Made by a program: the position numbers and the translations under genes. From Curtobacterium caseinilyticum (lineage in GTDB: Bacteria; Actinomycetota; Actinomycetes; Actinomycetales; Microbacteriaceae): 64,000 bases of DNA. Below the pieces are notes generated by a model that was not told where the DNA came from, did no database searches, and saw nothing but the letters and a program-made list of their open reading frames with translations. Below, in pieces: positions 16,542 through 24,481 of the stretch (position 1 is its first letter; each line of letters opens with the position of its first letter). The stretch spans positions 186,001-250,000 of the forward strand of contig NZ_JAUCMN010000006.1 of the NCBI RefSeq assembly GCF_030363035.1, read 5' to 3'.

Positions 16542-17482
16542 GCGGTGACTCCTTCCCTGCGGGTCGCGTCGGTCGACGCGTCGGTCTCGGTCTGGAGGCG
16601 CGGCGCGCCCCCGTCGTGCTGCTCACGGTCCGCGATCCGGTCGCGTCCGCGACGGTCCTTGCGTCCGCCCACGATCCGGCAGACGACCCAGATCACGAAC
16701 GAGATCGTCGTGACGTAGGGGCTGATCGGCAGCCCGCCGCCGAGTGCGAGCAGGATGCCACCCACGACCGACACGACCGCGAAGACCGTCGACAGCACCG
16801 GCACGACGACCGGGTGCGAGGTCAGGCGGAGCGCCGCGGCGGCGGGCGTGACCAGCAGCGAGAGCACGAGCAGCGCGCCGACGATCTGCACGGAGACCGC
16901 GGTGGCCAGGCCGAGCGCCAGCATGAACACGATCGCGAGCGTCCGGACGGGCACGCCCGCGGCCGCGGCGACGACGGGGTCCACGGACGCGAACATCAGC
17001 GGGCGCCAGATGACGAGCAGGGTCACGACGACGATCGCGGACACGACGATCAACGAGGTCAGCTGGGGGTTGTCGACGGACACGATCTGCCCGGTGAGCA
17101 ACCCGAACTTGTTCGCCGCCCGGCCCTTGTAGAGCGCCAGGCAGAGGATCCCGAGCCCGAGGCCGAACGGCATGAGCACGGCGATGATCGAGTTCCGGTC
17201 GCGGGCCTTCGACCCGAGCAACCCGATCAGCAGCGCCGCCACCACCGAGCCGAGGAGCGACCCGGTCACGACGTTCACCCCGAACAGCAGGGCGGCGCTG
17301 GCACCGGCGAACGACAGCTCGGAGATGCCGTGCACGGCGAACGGCATGTTCCGCGCGACGACGAACGGTCCGATCAGCCCTCCGACGATGCCGAGCACCG
17401 CTCCGGCCCAGATCGAGTTCTGCACGAGTGCCAGGAGCTCGCCGTAGTCCTGGAACGAGAACACGGTCGACAGGACGTCCAT
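16538..17482 (-). CDS. znuB: Zinc ABC transporter permease
   Basis: A 314-residue ABC-3 family permease from ATG 17482 with about eight helices (FVVARNMPFAVHGISELSFAGASAALLFG; AIVFMLALGLATAVSVQIVGALLVLSLLVTPAAAA). It forms the membrane channel for zinc delivered by ZnuA and driven by ZnuC. Its start overlaps the znuC stop (TGATG) and its stop overlaps zur. The hydrophilic tail of about 40 residues (GGRKDRRGRDRIADREQHD...) is longer than usual. The open frame upstream to 17842 is antisense noise inside znuC. Confidence 0.95.
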   Translation of the reverse strand: MDVLSTVFSFQDYGELLALVQNSIWAGAVLGIVGGLIGPFVVARNMPFAVHGISELSFAGASAALLFGVNVVTGSLLGSVVAALLIGLLGSKARDRNSIIAVLMPFGLGLGILCLALYKGRAANKFGLLTGQIVSVDNPQLTSLIVVSAIVVVTLLVIWRPLMFASVDPVVAAAAGVPVRTLAIVFMLALGLATAVSVQIVGALLVLSLLVTPAAAALRLTSHPVVVPVLSTVFAVVSVVGGILLALGGGLPISPYVTTISFVIWVVCRIVGGRKDRRGRDRIADREQHDGGAPRLQTETDASTDATRREGVTA

Positions 17483-18372
17483 CAGATCCGCCCTTCGTCC
17501 GGCGCGGCGGCGTGCGGGTCGGGGTCGCAGTGGTGGTGCGCGCCGGTCTGGTCGTGGGCCTCGGCCGCGCCGACGATGACGATCCGCCCCATCGTGCGGA
17601 CGACGTCGACGGGGGTGCCGTACAGGTCGCTCAGCACGTCGGCGCGCAGGACCTCGTCCGGAGCGCCGATCCGGAAGCGCCCACCCGCGATGTAGAGCAC
17701 CCGGTCGACCACGTCGAGGATCGGGTTGACGTCGTGGGTGACGAACAGCACGGCGGCGTCCTGCTGGCGGCGCTGCCGGTCGATGAGCTCGGTGACGCCC
17801 CGCTGGTGCCGGAGGTCGAGCGAGATGAGCGGCTCGTCGCACAGGAGCAGCGCGGGGTCCGCCGCGATGGCCTGGCCGACCCTGGTCCGCTGCTGCTCAC
17901 CGCCGGACAGCTCGGCGACCGGGGCGTCGGCGAACGCGGTCGCCCCGACCTCGTCGAGGATCCGGTCGATGCGGGCACGCTCGGCCCGGCTGGCGGGCAG
18001 GACGCCCCACCGCGAGCCGGTGACGCCCTGCGCGATCATGTCCCGGGCGCGCAGGGGGGTGCCGGCCTCCATCAGCCGCTGCTGCGGGATGTAGCCGATC
18101 TTCCGGTGCCCGCGCCGGACGGGCTGGCCGAGGAACGACATGGTGCCGCTCGTCAGGCGCTGCTGCCCGAGCACCGTGCGCAGGAGCGAGGTCTTGCCGG
18201 CACCGTTCGGACCGAGCACGGCGACGAACTCCCCCGGCGCGAGGTCGAGGTCGAGGTGCGACCAGAGCGTCCGCGCACCGTACGACAGCGCGGCGTCACG
18301 CAGGGCGAGCACGGCGGAACCGCCACGGCCGGTGGCCGCAGCGGTTCGCGAGGGGGTCTGGACCGCGGTCAC
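17482..18372 (-). CDS. znuC: Zinc ABC transporter ATPase
   Basis: A 296-residue ATPase from GTG 18372. Walker A GPNGAGKTS, signature LSGGEQQRTRVGQA, Walker B ALLLCDEPLISLD and H-loop VTHD are all present. The C-terminus is His-rich (AHDQTGAHHHCDPDPH), which could bind zinc. Its GTG overlaps the znuA stop (GTGA), and the frame upstream to 18417 lies within znuA. It powers ZnuB. Confidence 0.95.
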   Translation of the reverse strand: MTAVQTPSRTAAATGRGGSAVLALRDAALSYGARTLWSHLDLDLAPGEFVAVLGPNGAGKTSLLRTVLGQQRLTSGTMSFLGQPVRRGHRKIGYIPQQRLMEAGTPLRARDMIAQGVTGSRWGVLPASRAERARIDRILDEVGATAFADAPVAELSGGEQQRTRVGQAIAADPALLLCDEPLISLDLRHQRGVTELIDRQRRQQDAAVLFVTHDVNPILDVVDRVLYIAGGRFRIGAPDEVLRADVLSDLYGTPVDVVRTMGRIVIVGAAEAHDQTGAHHHCDPDPHAAAPDEGRI

Positions 18373-19283
18373 TTCGTGAGCGCCGCCTGGATCGCGTCGA
18401 TGTTCGCCTGCTGCCACGAGACGTAATCCTCCCCCTTCGGGAGCGTCTCCGTGACACCCACCACCGGGATGCCGGCCTGGTCGGCGGCCTTCTTGACCTG
18501 TTCGGTCTCGGGGCTGGACGTCTGCTCGTTGTAGGCGAGCAGCTGCACCTTCTTCTCGCTGAAGAGCTGCAGCGTGTCGTTGAGGGCGGCCGGCGGGACG
18601 TCGTCGCCCTCCTCGATCGCCTCGGAGAAGGCCTCCGGCGTGATGTTGTCGAGACCCATGGCGTCGAACAGGTACCCGGGCACCGGCTCCGTGTACGACA
18701 CCTCGTCGCCGTCGACCTTCGCCTTCGCCGCGGCGGTCTGCGACTCGAGGTCGTCGAGCTTCGTGGTGAGCGCCTTCGCGTTGCGCTCGAAGGTGTCGGC
18801 GTGCGCGGAGTCGAGCTCGGTCAGGCGCTGCTCGACGTCGGCCACGAGCTTCACCATGGTCGGGTAGTCGTAGAACACGTGCTCGTTGAACTCGGCGTCA
18901 CCGCCCCGGTCCAACCCGGACAGGTCGACGACGTTGATCGTGTCGGCCTTCGTGTCCGACGCCTTCGCGAGCGTGGTCATGAAGTCGTCGTAGCCGCCGC
19001 CGTTCTCGATGAGCAGGTCGGCCTTCGACACGGCGAGCTGCGTCTTGGCGCTCGACTCGAACGAGTGCGGATCCTGTGACGGGTCGTCGAGGATGCTCGT
19101 GACCTCGACGTCGTCGCCACCGACGGTCCTCGCGATCGAGCCGTAGACGTTGGTCGAGGCGACGATCCGCACGGTGCCGTCACCCGATGCGTCCCCGGAC
19201 GCGGAGGACGTGGCGCAGCCGGTCAGCACGAGTGCTGCGGCGCCGGCGACGAGCGGCAGGGCGAGGAGGCGGCGGTTCTGCAT
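18369..19283 (-). CDS. znuA: Zinc-binding lipoprotein of the ABC transporter
   Basis: A 304-residue lipoprotein: signal peptide with lipobox LTGC (Cys23), then the cluster A-I fold. Metal ligands are visible as DPHSFESS and NEHVFYDYP, with the conserved GGYDDFM helix; the His-rich loop of ZnuA is replaced by acidic residues. The end KKAADQAGIPVVGVTETLP is typical. First gene of the zinc operon, preceded by a Zur box. No Shine-Dalgarno is visible and the predicted start of transcription lies a few bases before the ATG, so translation may be leaderless. Confidence 0.94.
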   Translation of the reverse strand: MQNRRLLALPLVAGAAALVLTGCATSSASGDASGDGTVRIVASTNVYGSIARTVGGDDVEVTSILDDPSQDPHSFESSAKTQLAVSKADLLIENGGGYDDFMTTLAKASDTKADTINVVDLSGLDRGGDAEFNEHVFYDYPTMVKLVADVEQRLTELDSAHADTFERNAKALTTKLDDLESQTAAAKAKVDGDEVSYTEPVPGYLFDAMGLDNITPEAFSEAIEEGDDVPPAALNDTLQLFSEKKVQLLAYNEQTSSPETEQVKKAADQAGIPVVGVTETLPKGEDYVSWQQANIDAIQAALTK

Positions 19284-19304
19284 GCGTACGACCGTAGATG
19301 CAAG

Positions 19305-19319
19305 TGATAACGATTGTCA
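19305..19319 (-). promoter_or_regulatory. Zur box overlapping the znuA -35 element
   Basis: TGATAACGATTGTCA fits the actinobacterial Zur pattern TGANAANNNTTNTCA on both arms. On the minus strand TTGACA (19315-19320) overlaps it and could be the -35 element, with a weak -10 (TCTACG, 19293-19298) 16 bp downstream. Zinc-loaded Zur bound here would block RNA polymerase. Confidence 0.8.
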
Positions 19320-19336
19320 AAACCGGTGTCAGGAAC

Positions 19337-19376
19337 GACGGGAGGCGCGGTGCCAGCCGGCACCGCGCCTCCCGTC
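19337..19376 (-). terminator. Hairpin family member 2, terminator of the PTS EIIC gene
   Basis: GACGGGAGGCGCGGTGCC (19337-19354) pairs perfectly with 19359-19376 (18 bp, loop agcc). It lies 22 bases after the EIIC stop and is nearly the same sequence as 571-618 and 54014-54055. Confidence 0.75.
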
Positions 19377-19398
19377 CGCCACCTGGTCGCGTGCGCGA

Positions 19399-20664
19399 TC
19401 AGGCCTTGGTGGCCGCGTCGATCGTGTTCTCCGCGATGGTGTCCTCCTCGCGGCCGGGGGTGCGCAGGTTCCACTTCTTGATCACGAACGAGAACAGGAA
19501 GTAGTAGACGACCGCGTACGCCAGGCCGATCGGGATGAGCCAGATCGCCCCGTCGGCCTTGCCGAAGTTCAGCACGTAGTCGATCGCACCGGCCGAGAAC
19601 GAGAAGCCGTCCCGGATCCCGAGCGCGTTGACCAGCGCCAGCGAGGTGCCGGTGAGGAACGCGTGGATGACGTAGAGCGGGAACGCCACGAACATGAAGG
19701 AGTACTCGAGCGGCTCGGTGATGCCCGTCACGAACGACGTGAGGGCGGCCGAGATCATGATGCCGCCGACGAGCTTGCGGTTCTGCGGCTTGGCGTTCCG
19801 CCAGATCGCCAGGGCGCCGGCCGGCAGCGCGAACATCATGATGGGGAAGAAGCCGGTCTGGAAGATGCCCGCCGTCGGGTCGCCCGCCAGGAAGCGCGCG
19901 ATGTCACCGTGGTACGTGACGCCACCCGTGGTGAAGCTGCCGAGCTGGAACCACGGGAAGAAGTTGAGCAGCTGGTGCAGCCCGATCGGGATGAGCATGC
20001 GGTTGACGAACCCGAAGACGCCACCACCGAGGACGGCGTTGTCGGCGACGGCCTGCCCGGCTGCGGTCAGGGCGATGTCGAAGTAGCGGTAGACGAACGA
20101 CATCAGGACGGCGATGACGAGACCGGCGACGGCCGTCAGGATCGGGACGAGACGGCGACCCGAGAAGAAGCCGAGGAAGTCGGGCATCTTCGTGCGGTGG
20201 AACCGCTGCCAGAGCACGGCGGAGACCAGACCCATCACGATGCCCCCGAGGACCCCGAAGTTGATCGTGGCCTGCTCGCCGTTCGCGTCCTCCACGCCGG
20301 CGAGCACGATCGGCGACATGGCCGCGAAGACCTGGTACATGACCATGTAGCCGACGACCGCGGCGAGCGCCGTGGTGCCGTCCGACTTCTTCGCCCAGCC
20401 GATCGCGATGCCCACCGCGAAGAGCAGCGGCAGCCAGGTGAAGACACCGTTGCCGGCCGCAGCGATGATCGAGGCACCCTGGGCGAAGCCGGGGATGGCG
20501 CCGAGCATGTCGGACTGCCCCAGTCGGAGCAGGATGCCCGCGGCCGGCATGACCGCGATCGGCAGGAGCAGGCTCCGACCGAGCCGCTGGGCGTTCGCGA
20601 AGAGCCTGGACTGCTTCTTCGGGGTCTTCTTCTCCGGCACGTCCGTTGCAGCAGCGGTGCTCAT
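19399..20664 (-). CDS. PTS sugar transporter subunit IIC (glucose/GlcNAc family)
   Basis: A 421-residue membrane protein with about ten helices: LGRSLLLPIAVMPAAGILLRLG at the start, GITEPLEYSFMFVAFPLYVIHAFLTG in the middle and RDGFSFSAGAIDYVLNF near the end, all typical of the glucose/N-acetylglucosamine EIIC family (NagE/PtsG-like). It carries only the EIIC part; EIIB and EIIA are separate genes on the other strand 180 bases away. Amino sugar uptake is likely given the DasR-like operator, but the sugar is inferred. Confidence 0.93.
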   Translation of the reverse strand: MSTAAATDVPEKKTPKKQSRLFANAQRLGRSLLLPIAVMPAAGILLRLGQSDMLGAIPGFAQGASIIAAAGNGVFTWLPLLFAVGIAIGWAKKSDGTTALAAVVGYMVMYQVFAAMSPIVLAGVEDANGEQATINFGVLGGIVMGLVSAVLWQRFHRTKMPDFLGFFSGRRLVPILTAVAGLVIAVLMSFVYRYFDIALTAAGQAVADNAVLGGGVFGFVNRMLIPIGLHQLLNFFPWFQLGSFTTGGVTYHGDIARFLAGDPTAGIFQTGFFPIMMFALPAGALAIWRNAKPQNRKLVGGIMISAALTSFVTGITEPLEYSFMFVAFPLYVIHAFLTGTSLALVNALGIRDGFSFSAGAIDYVLNFGKADGAIWLIPIGLAYAVVYYFLFSFVIKKWNLRTPGREEDTIAENTIDAATKA

Positions 20665-20759
20665 CGGCGTTCCTCTCGTCGTCGGGTGGAGCTGTCGGGG
20701 TGAGTTGAGTCGTCGGTCGCGCCCGGGTACCCTCGGCGGTACCGCCGGTCCGGTCCTGT

Positions 20760-20775
20760 CCGGTCATGACCAGTT
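20760..20775. promoter_or_regulatory. DasR/NagR-like operator between the divergent PTS genes
   Basis: AACTGGTCATGACCGG (read on the minus strand) resembles the GntR/DasR consensus ACTGGTCTAGACCAGT, with the perfect core GGTCATGACC. A 14-of-16 match occurs upstream of the adjacent GntR gene (22443-22458). Its place between both start codons suits joint control of EIIC and EIIB-EIIA. Confidence 0.55.
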
Positions 20776-20841
20776 CCGTAGTCTGAACCCCTACCTGACG
20801 TGTGTCAACCCGGTGCGAGAACCCGTAACGAGGAGGAAACG

Positions 20842-21078
20842 ATGGCCGACATCAAGGCAGCCGACATCATCGCCGCACTGGGTGGCGCGGACAACATCGA
20901 CGAGGTCGAGGGCTGCATCACGCGCCTCCGCGTCGAGGTCGAGGACGGCGACCTCGTGGACAAGGCCGCACTGCAGGCAGCGGGCGCCCAGGCCGTCGTC
21001 GGCGGCGGCACCGGGTGGCAGGTCATCGTCGGTCCGATCGCCGACAACCTCGCGCAGGACATCCAGGACGAACTGTGA
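20842..21078 (+). CDS. PTS subunit IIB, single-domain
   Basis: A 78-residue EIIB protein from ATG 20842, with AGGAGG (20831-20836) upstream. The phosphorylated Cys25 sits in VEGCITRLRVEV, the hallmark of the glucose/GlcNAc EIIB family; GGGTGWQVIVGP follows as usual. It takes phosphate from EIIA and passes it to sugar in EIIC. Its stop overlaps the EIIA start (GTGA). Confidence 0.94.
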   Translation: MADIKAADIIAALGGADNIDEVEGCITRLRVEVEDGDLVDKAALQAAGAQAVVGGGTGWQVIVGPIADNLAQDIQDEL

Positions 21079-21527
21079 CGACGGTCCGGACCCCGTTCGC
21101 GGGCCCGGTCGTCGCACTCGCCGACGTGCCCGACCCGGTGTTCGCCGAGCAGCTCGTCGGCGCCGGGGTCGCGGTCGACCCCACCGGTGTCGAGGGCGCG
21201 GTGACCGCGGTGGCCCCGGTCGACGGCACCATCGTCAAGCTGCACCCGCACGCGTTCGCCCTGCAGGGCGCCGCGGGGACCGACGTCCTCGTGCACGTCG
21301 GCATCGACACCGTCAAGCTCAAGGGCGAGAGCTTCGAGCTGCTCGCCGCCGAGGGCGACACCGTGCACGCGGGCGACCCCGTCGTCCGCTTCACCCCGTC
21401 GGTGATCTCGGCCGCCGGCTACTCCCCGGTGTGCCCGGTCGTGGTGCTCGGCAGCGCGCCGGACTCGGTCGAGCAGTCGACGGTCGGCACCACGGTGGCC
21501 GAGGGCGGCACGCTCTTCACGGCCTGA
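21075..21527 (+). CDS. PTS subunit IIA (glucose-type)
   Basis: A 150-residue EIIA (Crr-like) from GTG 21075, coupled to EIIB by a four-base overlap. His74 in VLVHVGIDTVKLKGE is the phosphorylated residue and the HPH pair at 57-59 is the neighbouring catalytic histidine. VAPVDGTIVKLHPHAFAL is the typical hairpin. It receives phosphate from HPr. EIIC, EIIB and EIIA together complete the transporter, though EIIC sits on the other strand. Confidence 0.94.
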   Translation: MTTVRTPFAGPVVALADVPDPVFAEQLVGAGVAVDPTGVEGAVTAVAPVDGTIVKLHPHAFALQGAAGTDVLVHVGIDTVKLKGESFELLAAEGDTVHAGDPVVRFTPSVISAAGYSPVCPVVVLGSAPDSVEQSTVGTTVAEGGTLFTA

Positions 21528-21541
21528 GCCGCGGGCGGCGC

Positions 21542-21616
21542 TGCCGAGCCTCGCCCCTGCGGACGGTTTCGCGAGCCAGGTGCCGCGAAGACGTCCGCAG
21601 GGCCGAGGCTCGCGGC
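21542..21616. terminator. Long hairpin between converging EIIA and GntR genes
   Basis: Several paired blocks (CCGAGCCTCG with CGAGGCTCGCGG; CCCTGCGGACG with CGTCCGCAGGG; TTCGC with GCGAA) form one extended stem after the EIIA stop and before the GntR stop. It can end transcripts from both directions. Confidence 0.6.
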
Positions 21617-21632
21617 GCCGTCGGCACCCGCG

Positions 21633-22367
21633 CTACGCGACGGACCGGGTCGCCGTGACCTCCATCTGCACGCGGTACCGGTCCGAGCGGTACCACGAGC
21701 GCGCGTGCTCGACGGGCCGGTCCCCCGAGTACGACACGCGGTCGAACTCGAGCACCGGGGCGCCGGTCCTCGTCCCGAGCAGCGTCGCGACGTCGTCGGC
21801 CGCGGGCTTCGCCGCCACCGTCTGCTGGGCCCGGTCGATCGGCGTCGCGTACTCGTCCGCCGCCAGGGAGTAGACGGACCCGGACAGGTCCTGCTCGAGC
21901 AGCCCCGGGAATGCCGACGCCGACAACCACGCGTCGTCGATGGACACCGGGGCGCCGTCCGCCATCCGCAGGCGCTTGAGGTGGTACGCCGACTCCCCCT
22001 CGCCGAGACGCAGGGCCGCGACGGTGTCGACCGGCGGCACGCGCTCCTCGCGCACGAGCACCACCGTCGTCGGCACGTGCCCGAGTGCCCGCATCTCCTC
22101 GGTGAACGAGGCCAGGTGCAGGGTCGACTGCACGGGTCGGTGCGCCACGAACGTGCCCTTGCCGCGCACCCGCTCCAGGTACCCCTCGTTCACGAGCTGT
22201 CCCAGGGCCTCGCGCACGGTGATCCGGGAGACGCCGTACTCGGCGATGAGCTGGCGTTCGGAGGGGATGGCCGCGCCGGGTGCGAGCCGTGTGGTCGCGA
22301 GGTCGAGCAGGATCCGCCGCAACTGCTGGTGCTTCGGTTCGGCACCCTCGGTGATGCGGCTCGTCAT
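21633..22367 (-). CDS. GntR/HutC-family (UTRA) transcriptional regulator
   Basis: A 244-residue regulator from ATG 22367. The winged helix shows IPSERQLIAEYGVSRITVREALGQLVNEGYLERVRGKGTFV, followed by a UTRA ligand domain that ends with RVSYSGDRPVEHARSWYRSDRYRVQMEV. Members such as DasR and NagR sense amino-sugar phosphates and control PTS genes, and this one lies directly beside the split PTS with similar operators in front of both. The longer open frame upstream runs antisense through the response regulator and is not protein. Confidence 0.92.
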   Translation of the reverse strand: MTSRITEGAEPKHQQLRRILLDLATTRLAPGAAIPSERQLIAEYGVSRITVREALGQLVNEGYLERVRGKGTFVAHRPVQSTLHLASFTEEMRALGHVPTTVVLVREERVPPVDTVAALRLGEGESAYHLKRLRMADGAPVSIDDAWLSASAFPGLLEQDLSGSVYSLAADEYATPIDRAQQTVAAKPAADDVATLLGTRTGAPVLEFDRVSYSGDRPVEHARSWYRSDRYRVQMEVTATRSVA

Positions 22368-22397
22368 GCGGTCCTCGTGCTCCGTAGCTCGCTGTCG

Positions 22398-22458
22398 TAC
22401 TGGTCCACCGGGTCCGGCAACTGGTCGCGCAGCTGGTACTGGGCGGACATGACCAGTT
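22398..22458. promoter_or_regulatory. Cluster of DasR-like motifs upstream of the GntR gene
   Basis: The best site, 22443-22458 (GCGGACATGACCAGTT), matches the PTS operator at 20760-20775 in 14 of 16 positions. Two partial copies of ACTGGTC lie at 22399 and 22420. This suggests the regulator binds its own promoter as well as the PTS promoters. Half-site matches alone are weak evidence. Confidence 0.45.
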
Positions 22459-22505
22459 GCTCTCACAGTAGCGATTCGTCCGGAGAACGCCAACGCCGTG
22501 ACAAG

Positions 22506-23141
22506 ATGACGCGCGTGACCTCGGTGGTGATCGTGGACGACGAGACCCTCGTCCGGTACGGCTTCGAACTCATCCTGGGCGCGGCGGCGGACATCGACGT
22601 CGTCGCCACGAGCGGTGACGTCGACGCCGTCGAGACGGTCCGCCGGCACGCGCCCGACGTGGTCCTGCTCGACGTGCGGATGCCGCGGGTGAACGGGCTC
22701 GAGGTGCTCGCCGCGCTCCGCGGGCTGCCCGAGCCGCCGGCGGTCGCGATGCTCACCACGTTCGACACGGACACCCAGGTCGTCGCGCAGGCGATGGAGT
22801 CGGGCGCCGCCGGGTTCCTGCTCAAGGACACCGACCCGGAGTCGCTCGCCGAGTACGTCCGCGCCCTCGCCCGCGGCGGGATCGTCCTGGCACCCGGCCT
22901 CGACCGCACCCGTCTGTTCTCCCACCGCACCACGACGCCGGCCCCGGACCTGTCCGCCCGGGAGCACGCCGTCGTGCGACTCGTCGCCGAGGGCGCGAGC
23001 AACCCCGAGATCGGCCAGCGCATCGGCGTGAGCACCGGGACCGTCAAGGAGGACGTCCGCGCCCTGCTGTCCGCCTTCGGCGTCACGACCCGTGTCCAGC
23101 TCGCGCTGCGCGCGGCCGAGGCCGGACTGCTCGATGGCTGA
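22506..23141 (+). CDS. NarL/LuxR-type response regulator
   Basis: A 211-residue two-domain regulator from ATG 22506 (alternative GTG 22515). The receiver domain has VIVDDE, phosphoacceptor Asp56 in VVLLDVRMP and the conserved LLKDTDP Lys; the C-terminal LuxR helix-turn-helix reads LSAREHAVVRLVAEGASNPEIGQRIGVSTGTVKEDV. Its end overlaps the histidine kinase start by eight bases, so the two form a two-component system. No strong Shine-Dalgarno is visible. Confidence 0.93.
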   Translation: MTRVTSVVIVDDETLVRYGFELILGAAADIDVVATSGDVDAVETVRRHAPDVVLLDVRMPRVNGLEVLAALRGLPEPPAVAMLTTFDTDTQVVAQAMESGAAGFLLKDTDPESLAEYVRALARGGIVLAPGLDRTRLFSHRTTTPAPDLSAREHAVVRLVAEGASNPEIGQRIGVSTGTVKEDVRALLSAFGVTTRVQLALRAAEAGLLDG

Positions 23142-24339
23142 GCCGGTCCGGCCGGGTCGCGTCCGCGGACTGCTCGCCCGGACGGACGGGAGGCTCGACG
23201 CACTCATCGGCGTCGGCCTGCGCCGTGCGCGCGCGCACCCCGCGCCCTGGTGGCTGGTGGACGCGGTCTTCCTCGCGGCCGCGGTCGTCGACGCGGTGCT
23301 CGACATCGCCGGCGCGACGACCACCGAGATCACGCTCTCGGTGATCGCCGCCGCGGCGCTCGTCCTGCGCCGCCGCCTGCCCGTGCTCACGTTCGCCCTG
23401 ACCATGCCCGGACTCTTCGTCGGCTCCGGTGTCGTCGCGGCGAGCATCGCGCTCTTCACCCTCGGCGAGCGCACCGACCGGCGGTGGCTGATGCTGCTCG
23501 CCGCGGCCGTGCAGTTCGTCGGGTTCAGCGGGTTCGTCGTCGGGCCACCACAGCAGCTCGGCGAGATCGTCGTCTCGATCGTCTACGCGCTCATCTTCGC
23601 GCTCGGGCCGCTGGCGATGGGGCTGCTCGTCCGGACCCGGGCGGACCTGGTCGACCGGATCGCGGAGCTCGGGGCGTCCCGTGCCGAGGAGCGCCGCCGT
23701 GCCGCCGAGGTCGCGCTCTCCCGCGAACGGGCCCTGCTCGCCCGCGAGATGCACGACGTCGTCTCGCACCAGGTGACCCTGATCGCCGTGCAGGCCGGTG
23801 GCGTGCAGATGGCCGGGCGGGACGAGCGCGAGCGGGAGTTCGCGCGGACGATCCGGCAGCTCTGCGTCGTGACGCTGCAGGAGCTGCGCGAGATGGTCCA
23901 GGTCCTCCGCGCCTCGGGCGGCACCGACCGCGAGATCGCACCGCAACCGGTGCTCGCCGACCTCCCGCGGCTCGTCGCGGCCAGCGGACTCGAGACCGAC
24001 GTGGCGGTGGACCTGCCCGACTCCCTGCCCCTGCCCGTGCAGCGCGCCGTCTACCGCTTCGTGCAGGAGGGCCTGACGAACGTCCGGAAGCACGCGCCCG
24101 GCGCCCGCGTCCGGGTGAGCGGCCGGCTGCACGACGACCAGGTGCTCGTCGACCTGGTGAACGGGCCGGCACGGAGCGAGCGGCTCGAGCTGCCCGGCTC
24201 GGGGCTCGGCCTGATCGGGCTCGGCGAACGCGCGTCCCTGCTGGGCGGGCGACTCGAGTTGGGGCCGCAACCCGGTGACGGCTTCGCCCTGCACCTGCGG
24301 CTGCCGGTCGAGCACCGACCGAGCGTCCCCGTTCCCTGA
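23134..24339 (+). CDS. Sensor histidine kinase (HisKA_3, DesK/LiaS-like)
   Basis: A 401-residue membrane kinase: about four helices in the first 170 residues, then the HisKA_3 dimerisation box LLAREMHDVVSHQVTLIAVQAGG with His207, and a HATPase domain with RFVQEGLTNVRKHAPGARVRV and GLGLIGLGERASLLGG. It would phosphorylate the coupled response regulator. The signal is unknown; kinases of this group often sense cell-envelope stress or membrane state, and the next genes encode a phospholipid-modifying-type protein. Confidence 0.93.
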   Translation: MAEPVRPGRVRGLLARTDGRLDALIGVGLRRARAHPAPWWLVDAVFLAAAVVDAVLDIAGATTTEITLSVIAAAALVLRRRLPVLTFALTMPGLFVGSGVVAASIALFTLGERTDRRWLMLLAAAVQFVGFSGFVVGPPQQLGEIVVSIVYALIFALGPLAMGLLVRTRADLVDRIAELGASRAEERRRAAEVALSRERALLAREMHDVVSHQVTLIAVQAGGVQMAGRDEREREFARTIRQLCVVTLQELREMVQVLRASGGTDREIAPQPVLADLPRLVAASGLETDVAVDLPDSLPLPVQRAVYRFVQEGLTNVRKHAPGARVRVSGRLHDDQVLVDLVNGPARSERLELPGSGLGLIGLGERASLLGGRLELGPQPGDGFALHLRLPVEHRPSVPVP

Positions 24340-24376
24340 CGGCGGACGAGCGGGCAGCGTCCGACCGATCCGCGGA

Positions 24377-24419
24377 CGATCGGCCACCAGCCCTCCGGGG
24401 GACGCCCGGTGGCCGATCG
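24377..24419 (+). terminator. Terminator of the two-component operon
   Basis: CGATCGGCCACC (24377-24388) and GGTGGCCGATCG (24408-24419) form a perfect 12-bp stem 38 bases after the kinase stop. Confidence 0.65.
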
Positions 24420-24481
24420 GCCACCGGTGTTCACGCCACCGCCCGATGCGCCGGCCCGGTGTGTCCGGCTGTGATGGCAGG

